Source: Antilocapra americana (Eukaryota; Chordata; Mammalia; Artiodactyla; Antilocapridae). From it: a stretch of DNA of 64,000 nucleotides. Below the pieces are notes generated by a model. That model saw nothing but the letters and a program-made list of their open reading frames with translations, made no database searches and was not told the origin of the DNA. Positions 23,101-30,933 of this stretch are shown here, one piece after another. The position numbers and the translations under genes are program-made. The stretch's first letter is position 1. Every line of letters starts with the position of its first letter. The DNA lies in NCBI GenBank assembly GCA_007570785.1, contig ML664174.1, positions 1,991,504 through 2,055,503 of the forward strand. Direction: 5' to 3'.

Positions 23101-25998
23101 GAATACTGGGATGGAAAGCCATTCCCTTCTCCAGGGGATCCTTCCAACCCCGGGATCAAACCCAAGTTTCATGCGTTGGAGGCAGGTTCTTTACCATCTG
23201 AGCCAACAGGGAAGATTCATCATTACAATGTAAGAATTCTGGAAGCGGTCCATGGGAACTGCTGCTTTCTTATCCTGCTGGCCTCATCCTAGCTACTAAT
23301 TACCTCTCACCAGGGCCTGTTTGGATGGCAGACTCACTCCTGAAGCACGAGACCTGAGCCTCCCCAATCCACCCTTCCTTGCCACCAGGCTGGGCTTACT
23401 GGTGTGCGCAAGGCAATAAGGGGCGCCCCTGCCACCCAGCCACCTTGTGCGGTCAGGGTCCAGGCCCTGTCCTGCGGTCTCTCTGACAAAGGGAAGCACA
23501 TTCAGCCAGGAGCAGCACAGACACATCTCGTTTCTCTGTAATTACCCAAACCACGAGTGGCATGATGGTGTGAGGCCAGAATGAGTTGGGCTGGTCCGCT
23601 CTCACCTGGGCCTGCCCTCACCCGCCTCCTGCCGCCCTCCGCGCCCCACCAGCTCCTCCTCCAACTCCCACCTGGGCAACGCAGGAGCCCCCTTTCCTGC
23701 TGCCCTGTTCCCATGGGATCACCTGCCCAACGTGCCAGGATGGGAGTGGGAACAGAGCAGAGGCAAGCAGACTGGGAGACCCCTTGTGAAGCCTCCCCTG
23801 ACCAACCTGGGGTAGGGAGCAGTGAGAGGTGTTCATTCTGCTCAAGCTGACCCCTGTCAGCACTGAGAATGAGCCTGTGAAAGGTTGGGGATGGTGGGGA
23901 GGGGGTCCCACCACAGCTAGAATCAGCCAGGGTCATGGGGGGGTCTATCCCCCAGTGAAAACCAGCCTGGGCTATGGGGGGGTGGGTTTCACCCCCAGTT
24001 ATGACCAGGCTGGGCTATGGGGGAGTAGGTACTGCACCCAGCTAGAACCAGCCTGGGCCATGGGGCAGTCCCACTCCCAGCTACAACCAGCCTGGGCCAT
24101 GGATTGGGGGGGTATTGCACTCAGCTAGAACCAGCCTCGGCCACACCCTCCCCCAGACAGTGCAGTGGGTAAGGAGAGGTCCCAGCCCCACGTACCCAGG
24201 TGTTTCTAAGGGAGAAAGCGCCTAACAGACCCCAGGTTACTTTGGATCCGTCATTTCACCTGCATGCAACCTGTGCGTGGATGTCATTACTCTCCAATTT
24301 AAAGGAATCTAAGCTCTGATGATTTGCTTAGCGTCACACAGCTGCTAGGAGATGGTTCTGAGTTTCATCCTGGTGTCCTGACTCCACGCCCCCCCGCCCC
24401 CACCTGAGCCATGACCTCAGTGCAACCAGGCATAAGGAGGAAGCCTGTGGCGAAGACCTCAGGGCGTGGCACTGAGGAAATAAGGACCATGGGGCAGCAG
24501 AGGTGACCTGGGGACACCAGAAGGTGGTGGAGAGGACATGAGGAAGGGTGCTCTAGCCCACTCTCTACTCTGACTGAGGCCCACGCTAAACCCGCTGCCC
24601 AATGCTGACTCCCACCCCTGCCTGCCCCCTGGTTGGAGGAGGACTTCTCAGCCTTCACTCACATTTCCACAGAGATGGCATCACCCTGCCCTCTCCCCAA
24701 ACAGTGAATAGTGTGGGTCCTTTCTCAGGGGTCTTCCTGCAGGGCTCAGGAGGCAGGGCTGTGAGTCTCATCTCCCCCGTGAAGCCCTCTCCAGGGGCAG
24801 AATCTGTGCCCTCCATCCTGTCAACGCAGGAAAAGCTCCAGGAACAAGTCCAGCTTGGGACACAGTCCCCTCCCACAAGGTGGGGCCCGTGATCTAAAAG
24901 ATTCCCTGTACCTCCTTGGAACCCAGGTAGGTTCTGCAGGGAACTTGTCCCTCGGGCCCCTGGTAATGAAGCAGTTACTGTGACCACCAGTTCCCTTCCT
25001 CTCTGAATTTCCACTAATGCGGTAGCCACAGGAGGCTGTTTAAATCCATGTTCATTAAAATCAAATACGGGCTTCCCTGGTGGTCCAGTGGTTAAGGATC
25101 TGCCTGACCAATGTGGGGGACACTGTCTTGATCCCTGGTCCAGGAAATTCCACATGCCACAGCTGAGCCCGAGTGCCACAACTACTGAAGCCTGTGCGCC
25201 CCGGAGCCTGCACTCAGTGATGAGAGAAGCCGCCGCAAAGAGAAGCTCATACATGGCAAGTAGAGAGTAGCATGCACATAGCAACAAAGACTCCAGTTAA
25301 AAATAATTTTAAAAATCAAATAAGATTCAGTTCCTCAGTTGTGCTGACCACATGTCATGCGCTCAGTAACCACATGAACCCAGCGGCTATCTTACTGGAC
25401 AGCACAGATGCAGAGCACTTCCATCATCTCAGAAGGTTCTATTGAACAGCCCCACTCTAGCCCCAGGGGTAGTGGAGCCCGGGCCTGGCAGCCCAAACCT
25501 CTCGGTCCAAATAGCCCCCATTGAGAGGCAGCCGAGTTTGGTCAATAGGTAGGTGGCAGACATCTGATGGGATGGCCATTTGGCCCTGCTCCTTGGCTGG
25601 TGCCAGCAAGGACCCCTCTTCCTTCCACGGTGATAGACCACCCCTCCGGACCTCCGCAGCATTAGCAGCCCGCCCAGAACCTTCTGAAGGAGGGGTGGGG
25701 CTGCTGGGAAGTTGCCAGTTCTACGAACTGTGCCCCAAAGCCAGACGGGAAGTTCTGGGCACCAGAGGTTGCAAGGTCCCAACCGTCTTTGAAGGCGCTC
25801 AGGCTGAGGGTTCGCCTCTTCCCGCCCCACCATCCAGACAGCGGCCTTCTCTTGGGGATGGAGCCGCGGCCACTGGCTCCAGCCATCTGGGGCTCCGACC
25901 CGTGGCGACCCTGGGCGCGGGGCGGGAGGAAGGGTCGCACTCACCGAGGACCCGGGCGCGGGGGCCAGCAGCAGCGCCAGCAGCAGCAGCAGCCGCAT
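35..25998 (-). CDS. PAPLN: PAPLN, papilin (21 coding exons, C-terminal part outside window)
   Basis: Papilin is a secreted basement-membrane and matrix glycoprotein related to the ADAMTS-like proteins; it has no protease domain. Joining 21 exons gives an open frame of 3,092 nt. Order seen: signal peptide (1-18), TSP1 repeat 1 (about 25-74), ADAMTS cysteine-rich and spacer module (about 75-300), TSP1 repeats 2-5 (about 306-537), a linker with three Gly-Cys-Cys cassettes (about 600-740), a Kunitz domain (745-795), a Ser/Gly/Pro-rich stretch, Ig domain 1 (about 892-980) and a further linker. The rest of the gene (two more Ig domains and a PLAC domain in known papilins) would lie beyond base 1. 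Every exon has GT/AG borders and all phases agree. The identification rests on near-continuous similarity to human papilin from my knowledge of that protein, not on a database search. No frameshift or stop was found. Confidence 0.95.
424..548 (-). CDS. PAPLN: PAPLN coding exon 20: Ig domain 1, second half
   Basis: Residues 938-980. Encodes [19 protein letters not shown], then [10 protein letters not shown] and QVQLRVT. Contains the DAGxYxC motif with the second Ig cysteine. Acceptor AG at 550-549, donor GTCTCG at 423 (weaker than its neighbours). Confidence 0.92.
685..822 (-). CDS. PAPLN: PAPLN coding exon 19: Ig domain 1, first half
   Basis: Residues 892-938. Encodes [19 protein letters not shown], then RLFCPEDG and [11 protein letters not shown]. 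The first Ig cysteine and core tryptophan of an I-set domain are present. Acceptor AG at 824-823, donor GTGGGT at 684. It ends in phase 2. Confidence 0.94.
1052..1306 (+). mobile_element. CHR-2-type tRNA-derived SINE
   Basis: Starts with the tRNA-like head CTCCCTGGTGGTCCCGTAGT, a B-box-like GATTCAATCCC, and the body CACAACTACTGAAGCCCGC. Ends CACAGCCAAAAATTTTA with an A-rich tail. Confidence 0.85.
1480..1600 (+). mobile_element. MIR SINE relic
   Basis: Core CATTTTACAGGTCGAGAAAC and GATGACTTGCCAAAGGTCAT. Confidence 0.75.
1846..2302 (-). CDS. PAPLN: PAPLN coding exon 18: Kunitz/BPTI domain and Gly/Ser/Pro-rich tail
   Basis: Residues 740-892. The Kunitz domain has cysteines at 745, 754, 770, 778, 791 and 795. 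The spacing 9-16-8-13-4 is identical to BPTI, and the FWYGGC and NNF signatures are present. The residue after the second cysteine (P1) is Thr (codon 2258-2256). The remaining roughly 95 residues are Gly/Gln/Ser/Pro-rich and probably disordered. 457 nt, acceptor AG at 2304-2303, donor GTGAGG at 1845. Confidence 0.96.
3199..3337 (-). CDS. PAPLN: PAPLN coding exon 17: third GCC cassette
   Basis: Residues 694-740. Encodes [19 protein letters not shown], then [19 protein letters not shown]. 139 nt, acceptor AG at 3339-3338, donor GTGAGT at 3198. Confidence 0.92.
3677..3797 (-). CDS. PAPLN: PAPLN coding exon 16: second GCC cassette
   Basis: Residues 653-693. Encodes [19 protein letters not shown], then [20 protein letters not shown]. 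121 nt, acceptor AG at 3799-3798, donor GTGAGT at 3676. Confidence 0.92.
4270..4470 (+). mobile_element. MIR SINE relic
   Basis: CATCCTCACAGTGGCCCCAG, GAGAGGTTAAGTAACTTGCC and AGTCACACAGCTGG. Confidence 0.85.
4829..5087 (-). CDS. PAPLN: PAPLN coding exon 15: linker and first GCC cassette
   Basis: Residues 567-653. Encodes [19 protein letters not shown], then [19 protein letters not shown]. 259 nt, acceptor AG at 5089-5088 (TTTCTAG), donor GTGGGT at 4828. It ends in phase 2. Confidence 0.9.
5251..5331 (-). CDS. PAPLN: PAPLN coding exon 14: interdomain linker
   Basis: Residues 540-567. Encodes [18 protein letters not shown], then LGPREASAS; low complexity, no domain. 81 nt, acceptor AG at 5333-5332, donor GTGAGA at 5250. 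Placed because phase and the EVPSM start match the human junction. Confidence 0.85.
6695..6905 (-). mobile_element. Bov-tA SINE
   Basis: Ruminant SINE in reverse orientation. Contains GGCTCCTCTGTCCATGGGAG, the CCAGGCAAGA segment and the terminal tRNA-like part ending CTAAGCCACCAGAGAAG. Confidence 0.92.
6944..6966. repeat. (TA)n microsatellite
   Basis: TATATA run between a Bov-tA insertion and the L1 3' end. Confidence 0.9.
9035..9442 (+). mobile_element. BovB LINE 3' end
   Basis: About 400 bp of the 3' end of a BovB retrotransposon, with TGATGCTGAAGCTGAA, ATGGACATGA and the terminal (AAC)n tail (ACAACAACAAC). 5'-truncated. Lies in PAPLN intron 13. Confidence 0.93.
9446..9620 (+). mobile_element. 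MIR SINE relic
   Basis: GGCACTATGCCAAGAGATCA, CTTGCCCAGGGTCACACGGC and GATTTGAACCCAG. Confidence 0.8.
10015..11805 (+). mobile_element. BovB LINE, ORF2 reverse-transcriptase part to 3' end (decayed)
   Basis: The longest BovB copy, about 1.8 kb. A remnant reverse-transcriptase frame lies at 10855-11157, with [21 protein letters not shown] and [19 protein letters not shown] motifs. The normal Y-A-D-D catalytic box reads Y-G-E-D. Many stops and frameshifts. An A15 run within a short duplication occurs near 11381-11395. It ends in the usual 3' end near 11790. Inactive. Confidence 0.92.
12133..12274 (-). CDS. PAPLN: PAPLN coding exon 13: TSP1 repeat 5
   Basis: Residues 493-540. Encodes [19 protein letters not shown] through [12 protein letters not shown]. 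142 nt, acceptor AG at 12276-12275, donor GTAAGG at 12132. It opens the 6.8-kb repeat-filled intron. Confidence 0.94.
12398..12426. repeat. GGGACA hexanucleotide microsatellite
   Basis: Nearly five perfect units, 27 nt inside the donor end of the 178-bp PAPLN intron between coding exons 12 and 13. Confidence 0.9.
12453..12635 (-). CDS. PAPLN: PAPLN coding exon 12: TSP1 repeat 4 and start of repeat 5
   Basis: Residues 432-492. Encodes [18 protein letters not shown] and ends [11 protein letters not shown]. 183 nt, phase 0 at both ends, donor GTGAGT at 12452. The following intron is only 178 bp. Confidence 0.94.
13134..13341 (-). CDS. PAPLN: PAPLN coding exon 11: TSP1 repeat 3 and start of repeat 4
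   Basis: Residues 362-431. Encodes [20 protein letters not shown] and ends at WSAEPWSE, the first half of TSP1 repeat 4. 208 nt, acceptor AG at 13343-13342, donor GTGAGG at 13133. It ends in phase 0. Confidence 0.95.
14321..14447 (-). CDS. PAPLN: PAPLN coding exon 10: rest of TSP1 repeat 2
   Basis: Residues 320-362. Encodes [20 protein letters not shown], then [15 protein letters not shown]. 127 nt, acceptor AG at 14449-14448, donor GTGAGG at 14320. It ends in phase 2. Confidence 0.93.
14900..15023 (-). CDS. PAPLN: PAPLN coding exon 9: end of spacer, start of TSP1 repeat 2
   Basis: Residues 279-320. Encodes [16 protein letters not shown], then [17 protein letters not shown], which opens the second TSP1 repeat. 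Acceptor AG at 15025-15024, donor GTGAGG at 14899. Confidence 0.95.
15132..15304 (-). CDS. PAPLN: PAPLN coding exon 8: ADAMTS spacer
   Basis: Residues 221-278. Encodes [18 protein letters not shown] through [12 protein letters not shown]. 173 nt, acceptor AG at 15306-15305, donor GTGAGG at 15131. It ends in phase 0. Confidence 0.95.
15393..15473 (-). CDS. PAPLN: PAPLN coding exon 7: ADAMTS spacer
   Basis: Residues 194-221. Encodes [19 protein letters not shown] and then VAASRNFL, the beta-strand spacer core. 81 nt, donor GTGAGG at 15392. Confidence 0.94.
15945..16068 (-). CDS. PAPLN: PAPLN coding exon 6: cysteine-rich module, start of spacer
   Basis: Residues 153-194. Begins [20 protein letters not shown] and runs through [10 protein letters not shown] to FDANDLSR, the typical CGGDG turn before the ADAMTS spacer. 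Acceptor AG at 16070-16069, donor GTGGGG at 15944. Confidence 0.95.
16853..16983 (-). CDS. PAPLN: PAPLN coding exon 5: ADAMTS cysteine-rich module
   Basis: Residues 109-152. Contains [18 protein letters not shown], then [18 protein letters not shown], the conserved ADAMTS/ADAMTSL cysteine-rich core. Acceptor AG at 16985-16984, donor GTGAGT at 16852. It ends in phase 0. Confidence 0.95.
17079..17113. repeat. (CA)n microsatellite
   Basis: About 17 uninterrupted CA units in the PAPLN intron upstream of coding exon 5. Confidence 0.97.
17215..17600 (+). mobile_element. L1-like 3' remnant
   Basis: Contains the pattern of an old L1 3' end: GATGTTTATAACAGAACACA, GATACCATGTAACA, then a T-rich end. 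Highly diverged. Confidence 0.4.
17655..17878 (-). mobile_element. BovB LINE 3' end, reverse orientation
   Basis: Begins TTGTTGTTGTTCAGTCACTA (the reversed AAC tail) and continues through ATGTCCATTGAGTTGGTGAT to AATGATTCAGTTCTT. 5'-truncated. Sense to PAPLN. Confidence 0.92.
18538..18735 (+). mobile_element. Bov-tA SINE
   Basis: Forward copy: GGCTTCCCAGGTGACTCAGC at the head and AGAATCGGACAGGACTGAAC at the end. Just downstream of PAPLN coding exon 4 in gene sense. Confidence 0.92.
18851..18953 (-). CDS. PAPLN: PAPLN coding exon 4: TSP1 to cysteine-rich transition
   Basis: Residues 75-109. It encodes [18 protein letters not shown] followed by [14 protein letters not shown], the ADAMTS cysteine-rich start. 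Donor GTGAGT at 18850; it ends in phase 1. GC-rich and CpG-containing. Confidence 0.94.
19285..19345 (-). CDS. PAPLN: PAPLN coding exon 3: end of TSP1 repeat 1
   Basis: Residues 54-74. It encodes [20 protein letters not shown] and supplies the later cysteines of the first TSP1 repeat. 61 nt, acceptor AG at 19347-19346, donor GTAAGG at 19284. Confidence 0.93.
20266..20372 (-). CDS. PAPLN: PAPLN coding exon 2: TSP1 repeat 1
   Basis: Residues 19-54. It begins [18 protein letters not shown] and carries the WxxW and CSRTCGGG signatures of a thrombospondin type 1 repeat (C-mannosylation and O-fucosylation sites in this family). Acceptor AG at 20374-20373, donor GTAGG at 20265. It ends in phase 2. 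Confidence 0.95.
21174..21374 (+). mobile_element. Bov-tA SINE
   Basis: Nearly full-length forward copy with head CTTCCTTGTGGCTCAGCTGG, the CTCCAGTATTCTGGCCTGGA middle and end GAGTCGGACATGACTGAGCG. Confidence 0.94.
21379..21852. mobile_element. Tigger1-type (TcMar) DNA transposon remnant
   Basis: Internally deleted remnant. Diagnostic stretches are TTCAGAGATATTGTAGG, CTATACTAGAATCTATTAAG and ACCACAAACCTTCAATTTGT, which match both ends of Tigger1. An A-rich run follows. No transposase frame remains. Confidence 0.75.
23000..23216 (-). mobile_element. Bov-tA SINE
   Basis: Reverse copy: GAAAGTGTTGGTTGCTCAGT to TCTTTACCATCTGAGCCAAC. Confidence 0.93.
23912..24145. repeat. Minisatellite of about 37-46 bp units in PAPLN intron 1
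   Basis: Six degenerate units, each centred on CAGCTAGAACCAGCCTGGGC followed by CATGGGG-rich DNA. Unit lengths vary through G-run changes. Confidence 0.85.
24240..24385 (+). mobile_element. MIR SINE relic
   Basis: GATTTGCTTAGCGTCACACA followed by CCTGGTGTCCTGACTCC. Confidence 0.65.
25070..25320 (+). mobile_element. CHR-2-type SINE
   Basis: Head GGCTTCCCTGGTGGTCCAGT, then TGATCCCTGGTCCAGGAA, body CCACAACTACTGAAGCCTG and an A/T-rich tail ending about 25320. Confidence 0.88.
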
Positions 25999-26190
25999 CT
26001 CGGCCTGGCCTGCGGGAGAGGCGGGGATTGGAGCGGCGGGGCGGGGACGAGGCGCCGCCCCACCCATGCGAGCCCCGCGCTCCCCGCCGGCTCCCGGGCC
26101 AGCGCGGAGGTGGCGGCCCGTCCCTCCCCGGCAGGGTGCCCACAGGTGACCCGGACACCCGCAGAGGGACTGGAGGGGACGCCGTGGGGC
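25840..26190. promoter_or_regulatory. CpG-rich segment around the PAPLN start-codon exon
   Basis: CG-rich DNA surrounding coding exon 1, separated from the larger island by about 800 bp of AT-rich sequence. It may be the shore of the promoter island or an alternative promoter; the sequence alone does not decide. Confidence 0.55.
25945..25998 (-). CDS. PAPLN: PAPLN coding exon 1: start codon and signal peptide
   Basis: The exon starts after the acceptor AG at 26011-26010 and has 11 nt of 5'UTR (26009-25999). The ATG is at 25998-25996 with G at -3. It encodes [18 protein letters not shown], a classic leucine-rich signal peptide, and ends at 25945 before GTGAGT. It is phase 0. The leucine run is encoded by a CTG repeat (CAG on the plus strand), which may be length-variable. 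Confidence 0.93.
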
Positions 26191-26569
26191 GCAGCGGAGG
26201 GTCTTATACATTGAGGGGGGCAGGACCGTCTACAACTGGCTTCTAAAAGTTCAAGAGTAACTTCTTTCGGGGTTTCAGAGAGAAGAAAGGAGAGCAATTA
26301 AAAACACTGGTTAAAAGACAGGAGTTCAGAATCAAAGCAATCAGACTCACTATTTTCATTCAGCAAGAAATCCTTTTCAAAAACCCATTACATCACTTGT
26401 TAAAAAACTTGTCAATAAAGATGCTTTTTAAAAAGTCTCTTGCAGGTCCTTTAAAAACGTAAATGCTTTGAAAATGTTGATTGTATCTTACTTTAAACCC
26501 TAGGCAGCGTTTCTCTGCTCCGGATAAGCTCCACAAGCAGGCTCCCTAAGCCGGTGGGTGGGGGGGCGG

Positions 26570-26720
26570 TGTATAGGGAGTGCAGTGTGTGCGCATGTGT
26601 GCAGTGTCCTGTTTGTGTATACGAAATGCCTGTGTGGTTTGGCGTGTGCAAGTGCAGTATGCGTAGACAGAGTGCAGTGTGGTGCGTGTGCGCAGCAAGT
26701 GTGCAAGTGTGCACATGTCA
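26570..26720. repeat. TG-rich imperfect low-complexity tract
   Basis: Degenerate GTGTGCA-type repeats upstream of PAPLN coding exon 1, in the presumed first intron. Looks like a decayed TG microsatellite. Confidence 0.75.
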
Positions 26721-26979
26721 CCGTGCTGGAGAATGACATGCACAATGTGTCCCTTTCAGTACCAAACATTAAGCAAGTACTGACTTGTATGCTTAAGTTT
26801 TAAAATCTGTAACTCCACCGTGGTTCTCTTTAATTTTTCCTAAGCATAAAATGACTTCAGTTTACAAGAATAAAATAGAGCATACTAAGCCAAGTTCAGC
26901 CAAATATAACCTGGCACATCTATGCTGCGTTAATTTGGTACCAAGAATGATTCGCGTAGGCATCATTTTCACTGCAAAC

Positions 26980-27960
26980 CAGGGGTTCCCGGGGCTGGCG
27001 GGGTGAGGGGTGGCGGACCGGTCTGGTCTCTGCGAACCCTCGTGGAAGAGCCGCGCGCACGAGGGGAAGCCGGGGTGCCTGGGGAGCCTCGGGCTAGGGC
27101 TAACGATGGAGATGCTGCTTCTCTGAAGTAGAGACTGCCTTGGCGGGGGGGGGGGGGGGGGTCGGGGACGATCGCAGCTAAAGGAGAGGCTGCACGGAGG
27201 ACAAAAGAGTTGCTACTGGGAGCGGCGAACGCGAGCCTAGTGGGTCTGCGGGTCGTCGGGGCCCCGTGCGCCCTTCCTGGTCCCCACACGAGGATGTCCC
27301 CTGCGCCCGCCCCGCTGGGGAACGGGCCCGCTGCAGCCCCCGAGGCGGAGAGGGGCAGCTTCCGACGTGAGGACCCGGGCCGGCACTCGGCTCGGGCTCT
27401 CCAGGGCCACGCCGAGACAGCACCAGGGAAGAGGGGCGCGCGGTCTCCAGGACCCTGTGCTCCGCAACGGCATCCGACGGAGGGAAGGGCAGAGGCGGCG
27501 GGAGGGTTGGAGTGGGCCGCTTGGGTTGCGTCTGTTTCAGTCCGGCCCTTTGCCCTCCGAGGCCCCGAGGTTTCCTTTTCGCTCGCGACCTCCCCCATCC
27601 CGGCCCGAGGGCCGGCAGCGCGGAGCTGGGACCCGGCTCCGCCCCAGCGAAGAGCGGGAGGCAGGTCTCCTCCCGAGACCCCCACTTCCTCCGACACTGC
27701 TCTCCCCGGGAGCCGGGGCGGGGCGGGGCGGGGGGAGCAAATTCCTGCATCAGCCCCGGGGTGAGCCGCTCCGGGCCCTCCGTCTCCTACCTGTCTCCAG
27801 GAGCCTCGGGCGCGCAGGGCCCGCGGGGCCGCTCCGTCTGTGCCCACCCCACCCCAGTCTGGGAGGTCGGCCCTGTCGTCTGGAACGCGGGCGGAGGCTG
27901 GGCTTTCTCTCTTCGCTGCTGGCGGGCTTCCTCCCCGCCCATCTCCCACTCATCCAGCTC
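26980..27960. promoter_or_regulatory. CpG island upstream of PAPLN
   Basis: A dense run of CG dinucleotides and Sp1-type GGGCGG/CCGCCC boxes, including tandem GGGGC units at 27715-27735. It differs sharply from the AT-rich DNA at 26.2-26.95 kb. It contains a G17 homopolymer at 27145-27161. Long open frames here are by-products of high GC. Confidence 0.8.
27791..27960 (-). promoter_or_regulatory. PAPLN: Candidate PAPLN non-coding first exon and promoter
   Basis: Inside the CpG island, the minus strand shows a strong splice donor, CAG then GTAGGAG, with the exon ending at 27791. It would splice to the acceptor at 26010, 1.78 kb downstream, just before the start codon. A GC box (GGGCGGGG) lies at 27938-27931, and no TATA box is evident, as expected for a CpG-island promoter. 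The upstream boundary is a guess. No transcript evidence can be seen here. Confidence 0.45.
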
Positions 27961-28254
27961 TGCTGTCATCCATCCCCGGTGACTTGCGATGCCCAGGGCC
28001 ATCCCTTTGGGTCTGTATCAAGGCTTGGTTTGCCCTTCACATTTGGTGCTGGCACCAGTCCCATTTCCTCTGTACCCAAGTTTTCCGGTTCTGTGCCATC
28101 CTTCCTCTGCACCCACCTTACAACAATACAGCCCTGTCTGCAGCCGCCTGTTAGTCTTCTACCTCTGAATTCTATGCTTCCACATGACTCAGTTTCTCCA
28201 CACGCAAGCTGCTGCTGCTTCCCACCTCTCAGCCACCGTTTCCCACTGCCTACA

Positions 28255-28505
28255 ATGCACTCGGGAAACCCCCTCTGACCCGGCAAACTCCTACTCATCC
28301 TTCAAGATCCACCTAACATCATCCTCTCTAGAAGTCTCTCCAAACCACCCCAGGCAGCTGGTGGCCCTTTACTTCCTCAATCTCCACCTCTGTCTGCCGC
28401 AGTTCTCTGGTGCAACACCCTGCAGGGCTCGGAGTCTCCCTAAGTCAGCTCTGAGGTCCCTGAGGGTAGAGCATGCATCCCTGTCACCTGTGTCCACAGC
28501 ACTAG
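28255..28505 (-). mobile_element. L2 LINE 3' relic
   Basis: ACTCATCCTTCAAGATCCAC, then CTCTGAGGTCCCTGAGGGTA and GTGTCCACAGCACTAG, the usual L2 3' end in reverse. Confidence 0.7.
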
Positions 28506-29869
28506 TTGGGATCAAGGGAGGAGCTAAGTTTCCTTCCTACTTTCTTTTTCTTAACCAAGGCACTCTATCTTGTCTGCCATCTCTGTCTTGGAAACTGTAA
28601 ATCACCTATCCTCAGAAAACTAGCCCTGATCCTGGGACACGTTGGAGGTGGGGTGATCACGAGGTTGGCTCCTTTTCCCTCAATCCTCTTCTGCCTGCAG
28701 CCCCTTTCCTAGCCCAGTTGCTGGGCATTTCTCCCCTGGCCTCCTGAGGAACAGGGAAAAATCACCAGTGGGGAGCTTACCCCCTATTCAGACCTGCAGC
28801 TCTGGCAACTCATCTCTCTGGACCATCACAGATGCTCAGACAAAATGCTTAGTAAAACCTAAGCATGTTACATTTGGCCCATTACTTACCTATCACTGAA
28901 GAGAGGGACGCAGCAGCTGTGCAGCTGGGGCCCCTGGGGACTTGTGTGAATTCTTACACAAAGATAAAGCTTGGCGGAGAAAAGGAAGTGGGATTACCCC
29001 AAACCTCTCTAGAAAAGGAAAAATCGTTTCTCCCATTCAAAAAGCCCCACTCCCTGCCTGCCTCAGCCAGGAATTCTCTGAGCTTGGTCAAAGGTCCCTG
29101 TAAAGTGGGAGGCAGCTGCCTCTCTTCCTGTTGGGGGTGGAGGCCAAAGCACCTTCCTGAAGTGTTTCTGGTTTTCCTCTCTGGTCCCCTCTCCTCAGAC
29201 ACCCAGGTTTCTTACCCTATACTTCAGCTGCAAAGGAGACCCAGAGGCTGGGCAGGCAGGTCCGGGGACCCGCCAGCTGGGCTCCGGCTGTCCCTGGTTA
29301 GGGCAAGCACTTGCCTTTAAGCCTCACGTCCACCACCTCAGGGGGACTTGGTGACCACGGGGTCCAGCACACAGTCCTTGTTCATAAAAGGAATGGCGTG
29401 CACAAGGATGTGGTGGTTTAGGAAGAAGATTCCAGGGAAAAAGTGTAAGGCCTCTCCCCTAGTAAATCCCCCTCTGCCCTGGTCCTGTGTCACCCCCTGT
29501 GGCTGCAGCCTGGGGTGGCAGAAGGAGGTCTGCCTTTCACTGTCTGTGAACTCAGGCAAGTCATGTCACCTCCTTAAGTCTCAACTTGCTCACTTGAGCT
29601 TCATGAGGAGGGTGGTGGAGAAGGGAAGTAACTGGCTTCAATAAAGCCGCTACTGGGTGCAGCTCAAGTGTCCCATTCAATAAGAGTGGGTTCCTTCTGC
29701 CCAGTGCTCCCTCCATCTCTATCCTGGATTCCCTACATCTTGATCATCCTTGTAGATTGCAGATCCAGGGACACAGCCAAGAAATGAGTGGCCAGACCTC
29801 TCTGTGAGGATGGGTTGGGTTCGCAAGCTAGAGAGGAGGGAGATGGCAAAATCCCAAGAGCTCCCGGGA

Positions 29870-30030
29870 TACACCTCCTCCAGGAAGCCTTCCTTCCACC
29901 CACCTGCCCTCCCATGATGCAGCGTTCGCCTTAGTACTGCAGTGACACATTTGTCTCCTCCTCCCTCTAAGCTGTGAACTTTGCAAGGGCAGGGGTCTGT
30001 GTTTTTCATCTTTGGACCCTGCACCAGGGC
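29870..30030 (-). mobile_element. L2 LINE 3' relic
   Basis: CTCCAGGAAGCCTTCCTTCC, then CTGTGAACTTTGCAAGGGCA. Confidence 0.7.
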
Positions 30031-30933
30031 TCCGTAGTGCTCCTCCAGAGAGTGGTGCAGGAAACACGGTTGACTGACAACCTCCTGCTGCCATACCTCA
30101 GGTCTACACCTCTCTCTGAAGGCTCTCTTTGCCCCGGATCCCTTCTGTTTATCTTTGCTGCATTTTCCCCCAGTAGATCTCTTGTGCATCTAATCTGACC
30201 TGACACACAGGGCTCTTGGTTACAAACCACAGAAAAGGACATAGCTAACTGAGAAAAGTTCTTCAGAGGAAAGACACTGGGAGCTCATAGACTTGACAAG
30301 AAGCTGGAGAATCAGCACAGAAATGGGCTGGAATCACACAAATGGTCACAGATCATGTCCCAGGACCAGCACTGGTTAGGACATCCCACTGGACACGTGA
30401 CTGCTGCTACCGCCACTTTTAGGCAACACGGGCCCTCGTTGCCCCCAGAGAAAGCTCCGAGTGGTCCTTGCAGACTCTAGCCTCAACAGGAGCATGCTGG
30501 CACCCCGACCTCCGGGGACTGGGAAACAAGACTTGGCAGGTCCCTCAGATGGGAGTTCAGGCGCTGGGTTACTCCAGAGAACAAACGTGGCGCCAACACT
30601 CGGTTAACCTGAACTTAGAGAACACTGCTTCTCTCCTCTCTGCTCTTTGGGTGGTGGTTTATTAATTTACTCATTCCTTGAATACCTGAGTGCCTACTCT
30701 GCTGGAAGCTGGGGAGAATAAACGTCTAGTGGTGATAAACATTTAACAGCCAGCTTCCTGGGGGACAAAAAGCACTGCTTTGTAGCACTGATCAGTTTCC
30801 ATGGTGTAAACACCCCATGGCTGTTTTCAAGCTCCTGAGGCAGTGTCACTAAACACAGGGTCGCACTGTCAACTTTCCCGTGCCATGGGTGACAACACAC
30901 AGACTGTCCTGCCCTTGGGGAGTTTACCTTCCA

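Larger units (their letters stand above)
20373..25944 (-). other. PAPLN: PAPLN intron between coding exons 1 and 2, 5.6 kb
   Basis: Holds two Bov-tA copies, the Tigger1 relic, the minisatellite, a MIR and a CHR-2. The segments 20.5-21.15, 22.0-23.0 and 24.4-25.0 kb show nothing I recognise. Confidence 0.75.

Noticed and set aside
23912..24145. Regular repeats resembling a CRISPR array
   Set aside because: Units are contiguous and degenerate without unique spacers, and the DNA is mammalian. It is a minisatellite.
26969..27949. A 326-codon open frame on the minus strand, and others of 300 codons on the plus strand, in the CpG island
   Set aside because: High GC removes stop codons. The translations are Pro/Arg/Gly-rich with no recognisable domain, and several frames are open at once.
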